Shown here: piece by piece, positions 45,053-54,217 of the stretch
Position numbering within the stretch: position 1 is the stretch's first letter
Layout of the letters: every line of letters begins with the position of its first letter
Source: Mycolicibacter heraklionensis
GTDB taxonomy: Bacteria; Actinomycetota; Actinomycetes; Mycobacteriales; Mycobacteriaceae
Length of the DNA: 64,000 nucleotides
Reading direction: 5' to 3'
NCBI RefSeq assembly: GCF_019645815.1
Contig: NZ_CP080997.1
Span: 1,396,880 to 1,460,879, forward strand
Program-made: the position numbers and the translations under genes
The notes under the pieces: model-generated
Databases searched by the model: none
The model's input: the letters and a program-made list of their open reading frames with translations, nothing else
What the model was told of the DNA's origin: nothing

Positions 45053-45945
45053 GGTTTGAGGTGCGCGGCCCTCAGCGACGCCAGCGCTGTTTGGACCTGG
45101 TAGAGGTCTCGCTCGTTGCATTGAGCCCAGTGTCGTTCGTCTGCGTCCAGGCGAGAGATAAAGCCGTAGCGTTGACGCACAACGGCGATCCACTCTTTGA
45201 GACGCACAGGTTTGGTGAGGTAGCCGATATCCTCACGCTGGAATTCGCTTGGGTCGCGTGGTCTTAGCACCTCGTCGGGATCGACAGGTTTGTTGCCACG
45301 TCCGTCGACGACGACGTCGCGGTAGGCCTTGAGAACCCACAGCCGCCGGGTGAGCGCCTCGTCGATCACCCGCGAGGTCGCAAACCATTGCAGGTCGTAG
45401 AGATCGCGGGCCAGGGAAACGCGACGGTATCGCGCGAGTTTCTCGGAGACGGCTTCCTCGGCCCGTACGACAGGGGTCGGAGGCAGGGTGAAGTCATACC
45501 GATCGTGGATCGGCAGGTGCACGGGATCAAGCGTCTCGGGCTCCAAACTCAGTGCATGGCGTGCCAACTCCACCTTGGCGCCCAGTTGCGGGCGGCCGAA
45601 CGGTGTGTCGACCTTCAGGTCTCCACGCCGGCCGTCGTCGCCGAGATTTTCGATTGCGAAGGCGAATCCGTCGATCTCAACGCCGTCGAGAGCCCGCAGG
45701 GTGGCAAGCGCCAGGTCCTCGTCGGGCGCGGCGAAGTCGAGGTCGGTCGAAAAGCGGCCGGCGTTGCCCGCCCTGAACTTCCGCAGTGCCGTGCCGCCTT
45801 TGAACACCAGGCCGCTGTCGAATAGCCCGGCATTGTGGATCAGGCGCAAGGCGTGGTCCTGCGCGATGTCCAGCAGAGCAGCGTCGCGTCCGCCCTTTAC
45901 TCCTTGATAGTGGCGCGCAAGGTGGCCGTCGGTGATGCGGGTCAT
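45049..45945 (-). CDS. AbiEii-like nucleotidyltransferase toxin
   Basis: A 298-residue toxin of the AbiEii/AbiGii/MenT family, GTP- or NTP-using nucleotidyltransferases that modify tRNA and block translation. Motif I is [11 protein letters not shown] (residues 47-57), the metal pair is STDLDFA (Asp68, Asp70), and [17 protein letters not shown] supplies the later Lys and Asp motifs. The start overlaps the antitoxin stop (ATGA), so it is translated with it. It acts as a type IV-like or phage-defence module in other bacteria. Its stop overlaps the adenylyl cyclase stop region by four bases. Confidence 0.9.
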   Translation of the reverse strand: MTRITDGHLARHYQGVKGGRDAALLDIAQDHALRLIHNAGLFDSGLVFKGGTALRKFRAGNAGRFSTDLDFAAPDEDLALATLRALDGVEIDGFAFAIENLGDDGRRGDLKVDTPFGRPQLGAKVELARHALSLEPETLDPVHLPIHDRYDFTLPPTPVVRAEEAVSEKLARYRRVSLARDLYDLQWFATSRVIDEALTRRLWVLKAYRDVVVDGRGNKPVDPDEVLRPRDPSEFQREDIGYLTKPVRLKEWIAVVRQRYGFISRLDADERHWAQCNERDLYQVQTALASLRAAHLKP

Positions 45946-46763
45946 GAGCCGCCACCCACGTTGAGATACGGGTGTAGCAGGGTGTCATTGACTTGCGTCA
46001 GGGCGTCAAAGACACCCTGACCGGCGATGCGAGGGCCGAGCCACGCTGTGCCCCTCGCCGGATAGGTCGCGAGGATCGCGGCTCGCAAGTAGTCGTTGCC
46101 GGCTGCTCCGAGGAGGTAGGCAGCGCGTTGTGCTGTTGTGCGGTGCATCGGCTTCAGCAGGCTGATGACGGTGTCTTTGTCCACGTCTATGACCGACTCC
46201 GTCAGCCATTGCCCAAGGCCGGCGACATCTTTGTAGGCCGAGGGCCGTGCCGCAATCCCGACGAGCAGACCCTCGATGTTCCAGGACGGCAATCCGTTGA
46301 TCGTCGTCAGTCCTGGCTTGGACAGCTCGATCCGGACATAGCGCCAGTCGCCGGTGAGTGCCTTCGGAAACGAGGTGTCGACAGGCAGGGCGACCACCTC
46401 CTGTTCGGGGATCCGCTGCGCCAGTCCGAGTATGGATGCAGCTGAGTCCATTGCGAGTACGCCAGGCCAGGATGGGTTCACGGCAAGCTGGGCACGAAGC
46501 TCAATGAAGCGGTCGCCAGAGCCGTAGGCGCCGCCGCGGGCGCCCGGGAGGAATTCCCAGACGTGTCGGGTTCGCAGTGGCCCCAGCCAGCCTTCACGTT
46601 GGAGTTCGTAGGCAAGGTGGCGCGCGGCCGTTTGGTCGGCTTCAAGCCCGACCTGGCGCATGATGGCAGCTAGCCGGTCGAGCGGCACCAGTAAGTCGCC
46701 GTCAAGCTCAAGTTGCTCTACGACCGGCGCGACTGATCGCGATATCCTCCGTGCTGCTGTCAT
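45942..46763 (-). CDS. AbiEi-like antitoxin/transcriptional repressor
   Basis: A 273-residue partner of AbiEii. The first 90 residues include a winged-helix-like DNA-binding part (DRLAAIMRQVGLEADQTAARHLAYELQREGW); the rest is the antitoxin domain with EVVALPVDTSFPKALTGDWR and a hydrophobic C-terminal part. AbiEi proteins repress their own operon and neutralise the toxin without stable contact. The gene comes first in the operon with a four-base overlap. The upstream 46764-46800 is AT-rich, but no clean palindrome was found. Confidence 0.87.
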   Translation of the reverse strand: MTAARRISRSVAPVVEQLELDGDLLVPLDRLAAIMRQVGLEADQTAARHLAYELQREGWLGPLRTRHVWEFLPGARGGAYGSGDRFIELRAQLAVNPSWPGVLAMDSAASILGLAQRIPEQEVVALPVDTSFPKALTGDWRYVRIELSKPGLTTINGLPSWNIEGLLVGIAARPSAYKDVAGLGQWLTESVIDVDKDTVISLLKPMHRTTAQRAAYLLGAAGNDYLRAAILATYPARGTAWLGPRIAGQGVFDALTQVNDTLLHPYLNVGGGS

Positions 46764-46897
46764 TTACCACCTCAATTCGATAAATAGTAACAAATTAAGG
46801 GCGTATCTGACAGTGGTGCGGCCGGAACGGCTTGGGCGCGGGTCAACCAGAAGCGGTTGCCTCTGAACCCGACTGACGCGGGTCCAAAGCCGTCCGG

Positions 46898-46917
46898 CCG
46901 GTGACTAACGGCCCCTG
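46898..46917 (+). promoter_or_regulatory. Probable DosR box
   Basis: The 20 bases CCGGTGACTAACGGCCCCTG match the DosR dormancy consensus TTSGGGACTWWAGTCCCSAA at the key GnGACT, AA, G and CCC positions (core 12 of 14). It lies 58 bases before an Acg-like gene, a family that is a DosR target in M. tuberculosis. Untested here. Confidence 0.55.
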
Positions 46918-46974
46918 TTGCGACTGGGAGCTGGCTGGGAGCCTGAAGTCGACAGACCCAGTTGGAGGTGGCTG

Positions 46975-47952
46975 ATGCTGGAGACGACCGTGGATTCCGA
47001 GGTTCTCACCGAAGCGGTGCGGCTGGCCTGCCGGGCGCCGTCGTTGCACAACAGCCAGCCGTGGCGATGGGTGGCCGGCGGAGGCCGGCTGGATTTGTAC
47101 CTGGACCCGACCCGCGCCGTGCACGGCGACCAGTCCGCGCGTGAGGCGTTGATCAGTTGCGGCGCCGTGCTCGACCACCTGCGGGTGGCGATGGCCGCAG
47201 CCGGCTGGACGGCCGACGTCGAGCGGTTCCCGGATGCCGCGCAGGCGGAGCACCTGGCCTCGATCGGCTTCACCGCCGCGGAACGGGTCACGGAACTGGA
47301 CCGGTATCGCGCCGGGGCGATCCTGACGCGTCACACCGATCGGCTGCCGTTCATGGCGCCGAGTAACTGGGCGCCGTTCGAAACGGTGTTGCACGACACC
47401 GTGACCGGCCCGGTGCGACTGAGCGTGCTCGCCGACGAGCTGCGCTCCAAGCTTGCCGATGCCTCCCAGCTCACCGAGGCGCTGCGCCTGTACGACTCGT
47501 CGTATCACGCCGAACTCGGCTGGTGGACAGCACCGTTCGAGGTCTCCGACGGGATTCCGGAGAGCGCGCTGGTCTCGGCCGCCGAAAGCGATCGGGTGGA
47601 CATCGGGCGGACCTTCCCGGTCACCCACAACCGGGAACGACGTATCGAGGTCGGCGACGACCATTCGAAGATCGTGCTGTTGGCGACCGCCAGCGACGAG
47701 CCGGAGGATGCGCTGGCCTGCGGCGAGGCGCTCTCGACGGTGTTGCTGGAAGCCACGATGGCCGGCTTGGCGACCTGCCCGGTAACGCATCTGACCGAGG
47801 TGCCCGCCGCCCGGGCGCTGCTCGCCGGGTTGGTCGGCGGCGATGACCTGCCCCAGGTGCTGGTGCGCGTCGGTGGCGCGCCGGCTCTGGAGAAGCCTCC
47901 GGTGCCCACGCCGCGGCGACCGCTGGCCGATGTGCTGCACCTGAAGATCTGA
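46975..47952 (+). CDS. Acg-like (Rv2032-type) nitroreductase-fold protein
   Basis: A 325-residue protein of the Acg family, a two-lobed nitroreductase fold that in M. tuberculosis binds FMN tightly but lacks normal reductase activity and is thought to sequester flavin during dormancy. It shows the family start LACRAPSLHNSQPWRW, ILTRHTDRLPF in the middle, and an end with LATCPVTHLTEVPAARALLAGL. The ATG at 46975 has GGAGGTG upstream; the frame to 46918 is longer without support. A likely DosR box sits upstream. It converges with the ABC exporter pair across 540 bases of hairpins. Confidence 0.88.
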   Translation: MLETTVDSEVLTEAVRLACRAPSLHNSQPWRWVAGGGRLDLYLDPTRAVHGDQSAREALISCGAVLDHLRVAMAAAGWTADVERFPDAAQAEHLASIGFTAAERVTELDRYRAGAILTRHTDRLPFMAPSNWAPFETVLHDTVTGPVRLSVLADELRSKLADASQLTEALRLYDSSYHAELGWWTAPFEVSDGIPESALVSAAESDRVDIGRTFPVTHNRERRIEVGDDHSKIVLLATASDEPEDALACGEALSTVLLEATMAGLATCPVTHLTEVPAARALLAGLVGGDDLPQVLVRVGGAPALEKPPVPTPRRPLADVLHLKI

Positions 47953-48060
47953 TTCGGGCTATGGACTCGGCGCCAGCCTTACGGCGGTCTCTTGCCATTT
48001 GTCGCGCGAAGCGGCGCTAGGGGCTGCGCCGCGTCGTGGGGGATGGAAAAATAGGCGCCC

Positions 48061-48112
48061 AGTGTGAATTTGACGACGTGACACGGGCGTGTCGCGTCGT
48101 CAAATTCACACT
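48061..48112. terminator. Hairpin with perfect 18-bp stem
   Basis: AGTGTGAATTTGACGACG (48061-48078) and its exact reverse complement (48095-48112) enclose a 16-base apex with GGGCGTGTCG. It lies in the 540-base gap between the convergent Acg-like and ABC genes, and the apex resembles those at 1851-1989 and 10603-10668. Likely terminator. Confidence 0.65.
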
Positions 48113-48205
48113 GGCGGCCAGCGCACCTGTGCGGGTCTCCGGCAATTTCCGAGTGGGCCGGGCGGCGACGGCTGGGGGATGAGGCGACGGCTCGGGGGAT
48201 AGGAA

Positions 48206-48281
48206 AGTTGCCCGGCTTTGAGCGACAGTCACGGGTGGTGAAACGAGCCCGTTGCGATTAGTCGCTCAAAGCCGGGCAACT
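48206..48281. terminator. Hairpin with perfect 21-bp stem
   Basis: Arms at 48206-48226 and 48261-48281 are exact reverse complements (core GCCCGGCTTTGAGCGAC) around a 34-base apex. It is the second strong hairpin in the same convergent gap, 93 bases after the first. Confidence 0.65.
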
Positions 48282-48287
48282 GTCACA

Positions 48288-48323
48288 TGGTTCTGGATTT
48301 GGCCGTGGTTCTGGATTTGGCCG
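48288..48323. repeat. Two exact tandem copies of an 18-bp unit
   Basis: TGGTTCTGGATTTGGCCG occurs at 48288-48305 and again at 48306-48323, right after the second hairpin. The rest of 47953-48492 holds no gene that I can support. Confidence 0.85.
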
Positions 48324-48492
48324 CCACCGGAAAATTAGGGCAGGCCCGGCTGACAACTGGGAGCGTCTACACTTCCTGCGCGGCTGGCTTTCACCCACTG
48401 TTCCAGCTCTTCGGATCGGTCATGTCCGGGCCTGCTTCGCAGTCGAATTTACGCCGCTGGCCAGCGCTGGGCAATGGTTGATTTCGCCGAAT

Positions 48493-50394
48493 TCAGCTGC
48501 CCTCGGCCATCGCCCAGTAAGCCCCGCGGCGGGCCAGCAACTCGGCGTGGGTGCCCTGCTCCACGATCCGGCCGGCCTGCATCACCAGGATCAGGTCGGC
48601 GTCACGGATCGTCGAAAGCCGGTGGGCGATAATGAAACTGGTGCGGCCCTGGCGCAGCTCCCGCATCGCCCGCTGGATCAGCAGTTCGGTGCGGGTGTCC
48701 ACCGAACTGGTGGCCTCGTCGAGGATGAGCAACTGCGGCTGGGCCAGAAACGCCCGGGCGATGGTGATCAGCTGCTTCTCGCCGGCGCTGATGGCCCCGC
48801 CGTCGTCGTTGACCCGGGTGCCGTAGCCGTCCGGCAGGGTCCGCACGAAGGGGTCGACATGCGCGGCGCGGGCCGCCTCGATGATCTCGTCCTCGGTGGC
48901 GTCGGGCCGGCCGTAGCCGATGTTCTCGGCGATCGTTCCGGTGAACAGCCAGGTGTCCTGCAGCACCATGCCGATCGAGGAACGTAGTGCGCAGCGGTCC
49001 ACGTCCGTGATGTCCACGCCGTCGATCAGGATCTGTCCACGGTCCACGTCGTAGAACCGCATCAACAGGTTGACCAGGGTGGTCTTGCCGGCCCCGGTCG
49101 GGCCGACGATCGCCACCACGGCGCCCGCTGCCACGCTCAGCGACAGGTCCTCGATCACCGGCACGCCGGGCCGGTAGCCGAAGCTGACGTCGCGGAACTC
49201 CACCCGGCCGCGCGGTGCCGCGCCGCGCGGTTCGGAGTCGGGGCGCCACAGCGGCGTCGACGGGGCCGGGGGCTCTTCGGCCTCGTCGAGGAAGGCAAAC
49301 ACCCGCTCGGCGCTGGCGGCACCGGACTGCAGGGCGTTGAACATCGATGCCAGATTCCCGAGCGGCTGGTTGAACTGGCGGACGTAGGCGATGAACGCCT
49401 GAATGCTTCCCAGCGTGATCTGTCCGGTGGCCACCTGGAATCCGCCGATCACCGCGACCGCGACGTAGCCGAGGTTGGCGATCAGCCCGGTCGCCGGGGA
49501 GATCAGCCCGGAGAAGAACTGGGCGCCGAAGCCGGCCCGGTACAACTCGTCGTTGCAGTCGTCGAACCGCTGCTGTGCCAAGTCGCGGTGCCCGAAGGTC
49601 CGCACCAGGGTGAAGCCGCTGTAGGTCTCCTCCAGGTGGGCGTTGAGCTGCCCGGTGGCGGCCCACTGCGCGGCGAACAGTCGTTGCGAGCGCCGGGTGA
49701 TCGACCGTACCGCCAGCAGCGTCACCGGCACTCCGGCCAGGGTGATCACGGCCAGCAGCGGCGAGATGGACAGCATCATTGCCAGCACCACCAGCACGGT
49801 CAGCACCGAGGAGAACAGGTGGCTGACCGTCATGGACACCGAGGTCGCGGTGTTGTCGACATCGTTGGTGACCCGGCTCAACAGTTCCCCGCGCCGTTGG
49901 GTGTCGAAATACCGCAGGGGTAGCCGGTGCAGCTTGTCCTCGACGTCGCGGCGCAGCGCCCGCATGGTGCGTTGCAGGATCACGTTGAGCAACCGCGCCT
50001 GCGTCCAGACCATCAGCGCCGCAATCAGATACAGGCCCATCGCCAGTGCGAGCGTGCGCGCCACCGCGGCGAAGTCGACGCCGGCGCCCGGGATCACGTC
50101 CATGCGCGACAACATCTCGGCGTAGGTGCCGTGGCCGGCGGCGCGGGCATCCTCGATAGCTTGCTGCTTGGTGATTCCCGCCGGCAGACCGCGGCCGATG
50201 ATGCCGTTGAACACCAGATCGGTGGCATGACCCAGGATTCGCGGCCCGGCCACACCGAGCGCGATACCACCCAGCGACAGGCTGATGACCGCAGCGATCA
50301 GCCGGCGCTGCGGGCCCATCCGGCGGGCCAGGCGCAGCGCGGTCGGCCAGAAGTTCGCGGGCCGTACCGTCGGAGTCGCCACCGGTGCGCTCAC
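48493..50394 (-). CDS. ABC exporter, TMD-NBD half-transporter (Rv1272c type)
   Basis: A 633-residue ABC exporter half-subunit: six membrane helices over about residues 30-360, then a nucleotide-binding domain with Walker [10 protein letters not shown], signature ISAGEKQLI and Walker [13 protein letters not shown]. The signature departs from LSGGQ (ISAGE), as in the degenerate partner of heterodimeric exporters. The GTG at 50394 overlaps the stop of the upstream gene (GTGA), and the protein then begins [12 protein letters not shown]. It is expected to pair with the product of 50391-52139. In M. tuberculosis the Rv1272c-Rv1273c pair has been linked to lipid or drug transport. Confidence 0.92.
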   Translation of the reverse strand: MSAPVATPTVRPANFWPTALRLARRMGPQRRLIAAVISLSLGGIALGVAGPRILGHATDLVFNGIIGRGLPAGITKQQAIEDARAAGHGTYAEMLSRMDVIPGAGVDFAAVARTLALAMGLYLIAALMVWTQARLLNVILQRTMRALRRDVEDKLHRLPLRYFDTQRRGELLSRVTNDVDNTATSVSMTVSHLFSSVLTVLVVLAMMLSISPLLAVITLAGVPVTLLAVRSITRRSQRLFAAQWAATGQLNAHLEETYSGFTLVRTFGHRDLAQQRFDDCNDELYRAGFGAQFFSGLISPATGLIANLGYVAVAVIGGFQVATGQITLGSIQAFIAYVRQFNQPLGNLASMFNALQSGAASAERVFAFLDEAEEPPAPSTPLWRPDSEPRGAAPRGRVEFRDVSFGYRPGVPVIEDLSLSVAAGAVVAIVGPTGAGKTTLVNLLMRFYDVDRGQILIDGVDITDVDRCALRSSIGMVLQDTWLFTGTIAENIGYGRPDATEDEIIEAARAAHVDPFVRTLPDGYGTRVNDDGGAISAGEKQLITIARAFLAQPQLLILDEATSSVDTRTELLIQRAMRELRQGRTSFIIAHRLSTIRDADLILVMQAGRIVEQGTHAELLARRGAYWAMAEGS

Positions 50395-52139
50395 AGGCCA
50401 CCGACCTCGGCGGTCACCGACTGGGATTCGGCGAACTCGGCGTAGGTGGGGCAGTCGGCCAGCAGCTGCTGGTGGGTTCCGGTGCCGACCACCCGGCCGT
50501 CGTCCAGGACGATCACCTGATCGGCCTGGGTGACCGTCGAGATCCGCTGCGCCACGATGATCACCGTCGCGTCGGCGGCCACCTCGCGCAGGGCGGCGCG
50601 GACGCGGGCGTCGGTGCGGGTGTCCAGGGCCGAGAACGCGTCGTCGAACACATAGATCGACGGCCGCCGGATCACCGCCCGGGCGATCGCGAGCCGTTGC
50701 CGCTGCCCGCCGGACAGGTTGATCCCGCCCTGGGCCACCGGCATCGCCAGCCCGTCGGGGTGGGCCGCCACGAAGTCGTCGGCGGCGGCCACCCGTAATG
50801 CCTCCCACATCTGCTCATCGCTGACGGTCGCCTCCGCCGGGGCGCCGTAGCGCAGGTTGTCGGCGACGGTGCCGGAGAACAGGTAACCGCGCTGGGGCAC
50901 CAGCCCGATGCCCGACCACAGCTCCTCGGGGTCGCGGTCGCGTACGTCCACACCGTCGATGAGCACCGCGCCGTCGGTCGCGTCCCGCAACCGGCAGATC
51001 AGCGACGCCAGGGTGGACTTGCCCGATCCGGTGGAGCCGACCACCGCGGTGGTGGTGCCGGGCCGCGCGGTCAAGGACACGTCGGACAGCACCGAGCGGT
51101 CGGCGCCGGGGTAGCGGAAGCCGACACCGTGCAGCCGGACCTCGCCGGTGCGCGACGACGGTGACACCGGCTGAGCCGGCGGCCCGATGGTCGGTTCGGT
51201 GGACAGCACCGCGGTGATCCGTTCGGCGCAGACCGCGGCGCGCGGCAGGATCGCCAGCACCATGGTGGCCATCAGCACGGCCATCAGGATCTGCATGAAG
51301 TAGGAGAGGAACGCGATCAGCGACCCGATCTGCATCTGACCGGCGTCGATGCGCAGCGCGCCGAACCAGATCAGCGCGACACTGGAGGTGTTGATGATCA
51401 GCGTGGTCGTCGGCAGCATCAGGACCTGCAGGTTCCCGACGGTCAGCGAGGCGTCCGACAGCGCCGTGTTGGCCTGGGCGAACCGGTCCTTCTCGAACGG
51501 TTCGCGGGCGAAGGCGCGGATCACCCGGATGCCGGTGAGCTGGTCGCGCAGCACCCGGTTGATGTTGTCGATCAGCATCTGCATGCGCCGGAACAGCGGC
51601 AGCATCCGCGACACGATCAGGTAATTGGCCAGCGCCAACACCGGCACGCTGACGGCCAGCAGCCACGCCAGTCCGGCGTCCTGGTGCACCGCCATCAGCA
51701 CCCCGCCGATGCTCATGATCGGCGCGGCGACCAGCGTGCCGGCGCCCAGCTGGACTATCAGCTGGATCTGGCGGACGTCGTTGGTGGTGCGGGTCAACAG
51801 GGTTGGCGCCCCGAACCGGGTGGTTTCGCGTTCGGAGAACCGGATCACCTGGGCGAACACCGCCCGGCGCAGATCGCGTCCGAAGCCCGTCCCGGTACGC
51901 GCACCGAAGTAGACCGCGGCGATGGCGCACAGCATCTGCAGGCCGGTGACGCCGAGCATCACCGCGCCCAGCCGGACGATGATCGCGGTGTCACCGCGGA
52001 CCACGCCTTCGTCGATGATCGTGGCGTTGACGGTCGGCAGGTACAGCGAAGCCAGCGTGCTGATCAGTTGCAGTGCCATCACCGCAGCGACCGGCCAGCG
52101 GTAGGGCCTGAGGTAGCAGCGCAGCAGCGCCAGAAGCAT
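50391..52139 (-). CDS. ABC exporter, TMD-NBD half-transporter (Rv1273c type)
   Basis: A 582-residue ABC exporter half-subunit with six N-terminal helices ([21 protein letters not shown] at the start) and a complete nucleotide-binding domain: Walker [10 protein letters not shown], signature LSGGQRQRL, Walker [12 protein letters not shown]. The ATG at 52139 is chosen since it gives the recalled Rv1273c length; the frame to 52700 runs through non-coding sequence. It is the first gene of the operon, with a four-base overlap to its partner. It diverges from lprB. Confidence 0.93.
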   Translation of the reverse strand: MLLALLRCYLRPYRWPVAAVMALQLISTLASLYLPTVNATIIDEGVVRGDTAIIVRLGAVMLGVTGLQMLCAIAAVYFGARTGTGFGRDLRRAVFAQVIRFSERETTRFGAPTLLTRTTNDVRQIQLIVQLGAGTLVAAPIMSIGGVLMAVHQDAGLAWLLAVSVPVLALANYLIVSRMLPLFRRMQMLIDNINRVLRDQLTGIRVIRAFAREPFEKDRFAQANTALSDASLTVGNLQVLMLPTTTLIINTSSVALIWFGALRIDAGQMQIGSLIAFLSYFMQILMAVLMATMVLAILPRAAVCAERITAVLSTEPTIGPPAQPVSPSSRTGEVRLHGVGFRYPGADRSVLSDVSLTARPGTTTAVVGSTGSGKSTLASLICRLRDATDGAVLIDGVDVRDRDPEELWSGIGLVPQRGYLFSGTVADNLRYGAPAEATVSDEQMWEALRVAAADDFVAAHPDGLAMPVAQGGINLSGGQRQRLAIARAVIRRPSIYVFDDAFSALDTRTDARVRAALREVAADATVIIVAQRISTVTQADQVIVLDDGRVVGTGTHQQLLADCPTYAEFAESQSVTAEVGGL

Positions 52140-52259
52140 GGGGTTACTGTCGCATACCCGTGCCGCCGTGGCGTTGCTGCGGCAATACGCGGCGACACAA
52201 ACCGACTGGTCACCGCTGTGTCGTGGTTGACGGGCGGCGGTGCCGCTACAGTGCATCGT

Positions 52260-52811
52260 GTGCGGCTCAAACTGACGGTCCCGGCCCTGGCGGCCGCTGC
52301 GGTGATCCCGATGGTCGGCGGATGTTCCGACTCCAACTCGCCTGAAGCTCAGGGCGGCAGCCAGTCCGCGTCGCCGACGGCCGAGCAGAGCAATCACGGA
52401 CCGTCGTTTCCGCAGTGCGGCGGGATCAGCGACGAGACGATCGCGAACCTGACCAGGGTGGCGGGGGTGGTCGGCACCGCACAGAACTCGGTGGGCTGCC
52501 AGTGGCTGCTGCGCGGCGGGATCATGGGCCCGCACTTCTCCTTCTCCTGGTATCGCGGGAGCCCCATCGGTCGCGAGCGCAAGACCGAGGAGGTCTCGCG
52601 TACTTCCGTGGAGGACATCAACATCGACGGCCACAGCGGTTTCATCGCGATCGGCACCGCCCCGACGATGGGCGACAACCTGTGTGAGGTCGGCATCCAA
52701 TTCAAAGATGACTTCATCGAGTGGTCGGTGAGCTTCGCGCAGAAGCCGTTCCCGGATCCGTGCGACGTCGCCAAAGAGCTGACTCGCCAGTCGATTGCGA
52801 ACGCGAAATGA
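52260..52811 (+). CDS. lprB: LprB lipoprotein
   Basis: A 183-residue lipoprotein with signal and lipobox MVGGC near residue 22, followed by a Ser/Gly-rich linker and a DUF3558-type domain (FPQCGGISDETIANL, VGCQWL, HFSFSWYRGSPIGRERKTEE). The C-terminus carries a further conserved stretch, WSVSFAQKPFPDPCDVAKELTRQSIAN. Cysteines in CGG, GCQW, LCEVG and DPCD probably pair. The GTG at 52260 (or 52251) is taken as start. It overlaps lprC by four bases. The function is unknown; the pair is conserved beside the exporter genes, which suggests a surface role. Confidence 0.92.
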   Translation: MRLKLTVPALAAAAVIPMVGGCSDSNSPEAQGGSQSASPTAEQSNHGPSFPQCGGISDETIANLTRVAGVVGTAQNSVGCQWLLRGGIMGPHFSFSWYRGSPIGRERKTEEVSRTSVEDINIDGHSGFIAIGTAPTMGDNLCEVGIQFKDDFIEWSVSFAQKPFPDPCDVAKELTRQSIANAK

Positions 52812-53353
52812 GCCGGCGCGTAGTGGCCAGCGCGGTCGCGGTGTTGGCAGTGTTGACCAGCTTGACGGGTTGCTCCCGTGAGGTGGGCGGCACCGCGGTC
52901 AAGGCCGGCGCGGGCGACACCAAGCGCAACAACAACTCCGAGCGGCAGTACCCGAACCTGCTCAAGGAGTGCGAGGTGCTGACCACCGACATCTTGGCCA
53001 AGACGGTGGGAGCGGACCCGCTCGACATCCAGAGCACCTTCGTCGGCGCCATCTGCCGCTGGCAGGCGGCCAACCCGGCCGGGCTGATCGACATCACCCG
53101 GTTCTGGTTCGAGCAGGGCAGCCTGGACAACGAGCGCAAGGTCGCCGAGTTCTTGAAGTATCAGATCGAGCCTAAAACCATCGTGGGCGTGCCGTCGATC
53201 GTGATGCGTCCGGCCGACCCGAACGGCTCCTGCGGGGTCGCCAGCGACGCCGCCGGAGTGGTCGGCTGGTGGGTCAACCCGCAGGCACCCGGGATCGACG
53301 CGTGCGAGCAGGCTTTGAAGCTGATGGAGCTGACGCTCGCGACCAACTCGTAG
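52808..53353 (+). CDS. lprC: LprC lipoprotein
   Basis: A 181-residue lipoprotein with lipobox LTGC near residue 22 and a DUF3558-type domain with cysteines in LLKECEVL, GAICRWQ, NGSCGV and DACEQ. It is the downstream partner of lprB, whose stop overlaps its ATG (ATGA). Its last 50 bases recur about 1 kb downstream (54334-54384), which points to a duplication. Role unknown; it is probably an envelope lipoprotein. Confidence 0.9.
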   Translation: MSRRVVASAVAVLAVLTSLTGCSREVGGTAVKAGAGDTKRNNNSERQYPNLLKECEVLTTDILAKTVGADPLDIQSTFVGAICRWQAANPAGLIDITRFWFEQGSLDNERKVAEFLKYQIEPKTIVGVPSIVMRPADPNGSCGVASDAAGVVGWWVNPQAPGIDACEQALKLMELTLATNS

Positions 53354-53656
53354 TCGCGGCCGTGCCGATCCGGTGGGACCGGTTCACATCCGTCACCTGC
53401 GACCCGAATCTCGGGTGGTGAGGGATGTTGGAAGACGATAGCGGTGGCAATATCACTGCGGCCGGGCTGAACCGGTCCCCGTAGCGTCGCCGTTTCCGGA
53501 CCGAGGGACTCGGCGCTGCGGGCTAATCACGTGTCGGACGGGGCCCGCCCGGTCGTGACATGGCGGTCCGCAAATGCTGCTGCAGCGCAGGGTTTCGCCA
53601 TACCTGCTGTTGGGCCTCGTCGGGCTGAGCCGGTGCCCGGGACGAACTCTTGTTGG
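53354..53656. other. 303-base gene-free gap after lprC
   Basis: No gene is supported here. It contains two small perfect hairpins: CCGGT-GGG-ACCGG (53370-53382) and ACCCGA-ATC-TCGGGT (53402-53416), either of which could help end lprB-lprC transcription. Both are weak on their own. Confidence 0.4.
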
Positions 53657-53923
53657 TCAAGACAGACCGGCCGCGGCGTAACGCTGACGGGCGGCCTCCC
53701 CGCTGGTGCCGATAATCTTGCCGATTCGCGACCACGACGCACCTTCGTGGCGGGCGGTCGCAATCGCTGCGGCGATATGGGCTTCGGCGCTGGCACGTTC
53801 ACGGGCAGCGACGATCAGCGCGTATTCAGCGGGGCTGACCTTCTCGCCGTGGAAGTCGTCGGACTCGAAACGGTCAGCCAGCGCCTCTGCGTGCGCAAGG
53901 ATTTCTTCTACGGTGCGGGGCAT
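53657..53923 (-). CDS. Putative antitoxin with helix-turn-helix
   Basis: An 88-residue, mostly helical protein. The acidic N-terminus (MPRTVEEILAHAEALADRFES) is followed by a helix-rich part and a C-terminal helix-turn-helix (GASWSRIGKIIGTSGEAARQRYAA). It belongs to a mycobacterial antitoxin type I have seen next to toxin genes of the 53942 kind, though I cannot name the Pfam family. The ATG at 53923 is preferred over a frame to 53941. It follows the toxin gene, 18 bases apart. Operator-like palindromes lie upstream of the toxin. Confidence 0.7.
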   Translation of the reverse strand: MPRTVEEILAHAEALADRFESDDFHGEKVSPAEYALIVAARERASAEAHIAAAIATARHEGASWSRIGKIIGTSGEAARQRYAAAGLS

Positions 53924-53941
53924 GATCATCACCTTTCTCAC

Positions 53942-54172
53942 TCAGAGGAACTTTTCGCGGACGGGCATGGCATGCAGGATCACGACCTCACCGTCCACGG
54001 CGCGGATGAAGCCGACTTCCAGTAGCGCACCGTTGCGCGCCGGCCCAACTGCCATATCCATGTCGTCGTCACTTACACGGAAGTGCAGCGCATTGCGGTA
54101 GGCGTGCACGATGTCCTCGCTTCCGATGCCGTGACGGTGTGCGGGCTCTGCGATGCGCGGTCGCGCCACCAT
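53942..54172 (-). CDS. Putative small toxin upstream of the HTH antitoxin
   Basis: A 76-residue basic/acidic mixed protein (MVARPRIAEPAHRHGIGSEDIVHAYRNALHF, then LEVGFIRAVDGEVVILHAMPVREKFL). The pattern of conserved ARRHG-like start and IVHAMPxREKFL end is that of small mycobacterial toxins paired with HTH antitoxins, with no catalytic motif I can name. It is upstream of and cotranscribed with the antitoxin. Two CAAG-N4-CTTG palindromes lie just upstream, consistent with an autoregulated pair. The toxin role is inferred from context only. Confidence 0.65.
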   Translation of the reverse strand: MVARPRIAEPAHRHGIGSEDIVHAYRNALHFRVSDDDMDMAVGPARNGALLEVGFIRAVDGEVVILHAMPVREKFL

Positions 54173-54177
54173 GCATC

Positions 54178-54217
54178 CAAGTTACCTTGCGGCCCACCGG
54201 GGCGGCAAGATAACTTG
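54178..54217. promoter_or_regulatory. Paired palindromes upstream of the toxin gene
   Basis: CAAGTTACCTTG (54178-54189) and CAAGATAACTTG (54206-54217) each fit CAAG-N4-CTTG and also pair with each other as a 13-base inverted repeat. Their centres are 28 bases apart and the first lies 6 bases before the toxin start on the minus strand. This is the pattern of a cooperative repressor site. Confidence 0.65.

Noticed and set aside
46764..46800. AT-rich stretch before the AbiEi gene as a possible operator
   Set aside because: No clean inverted repeat could be found, so it is not listed as a site.
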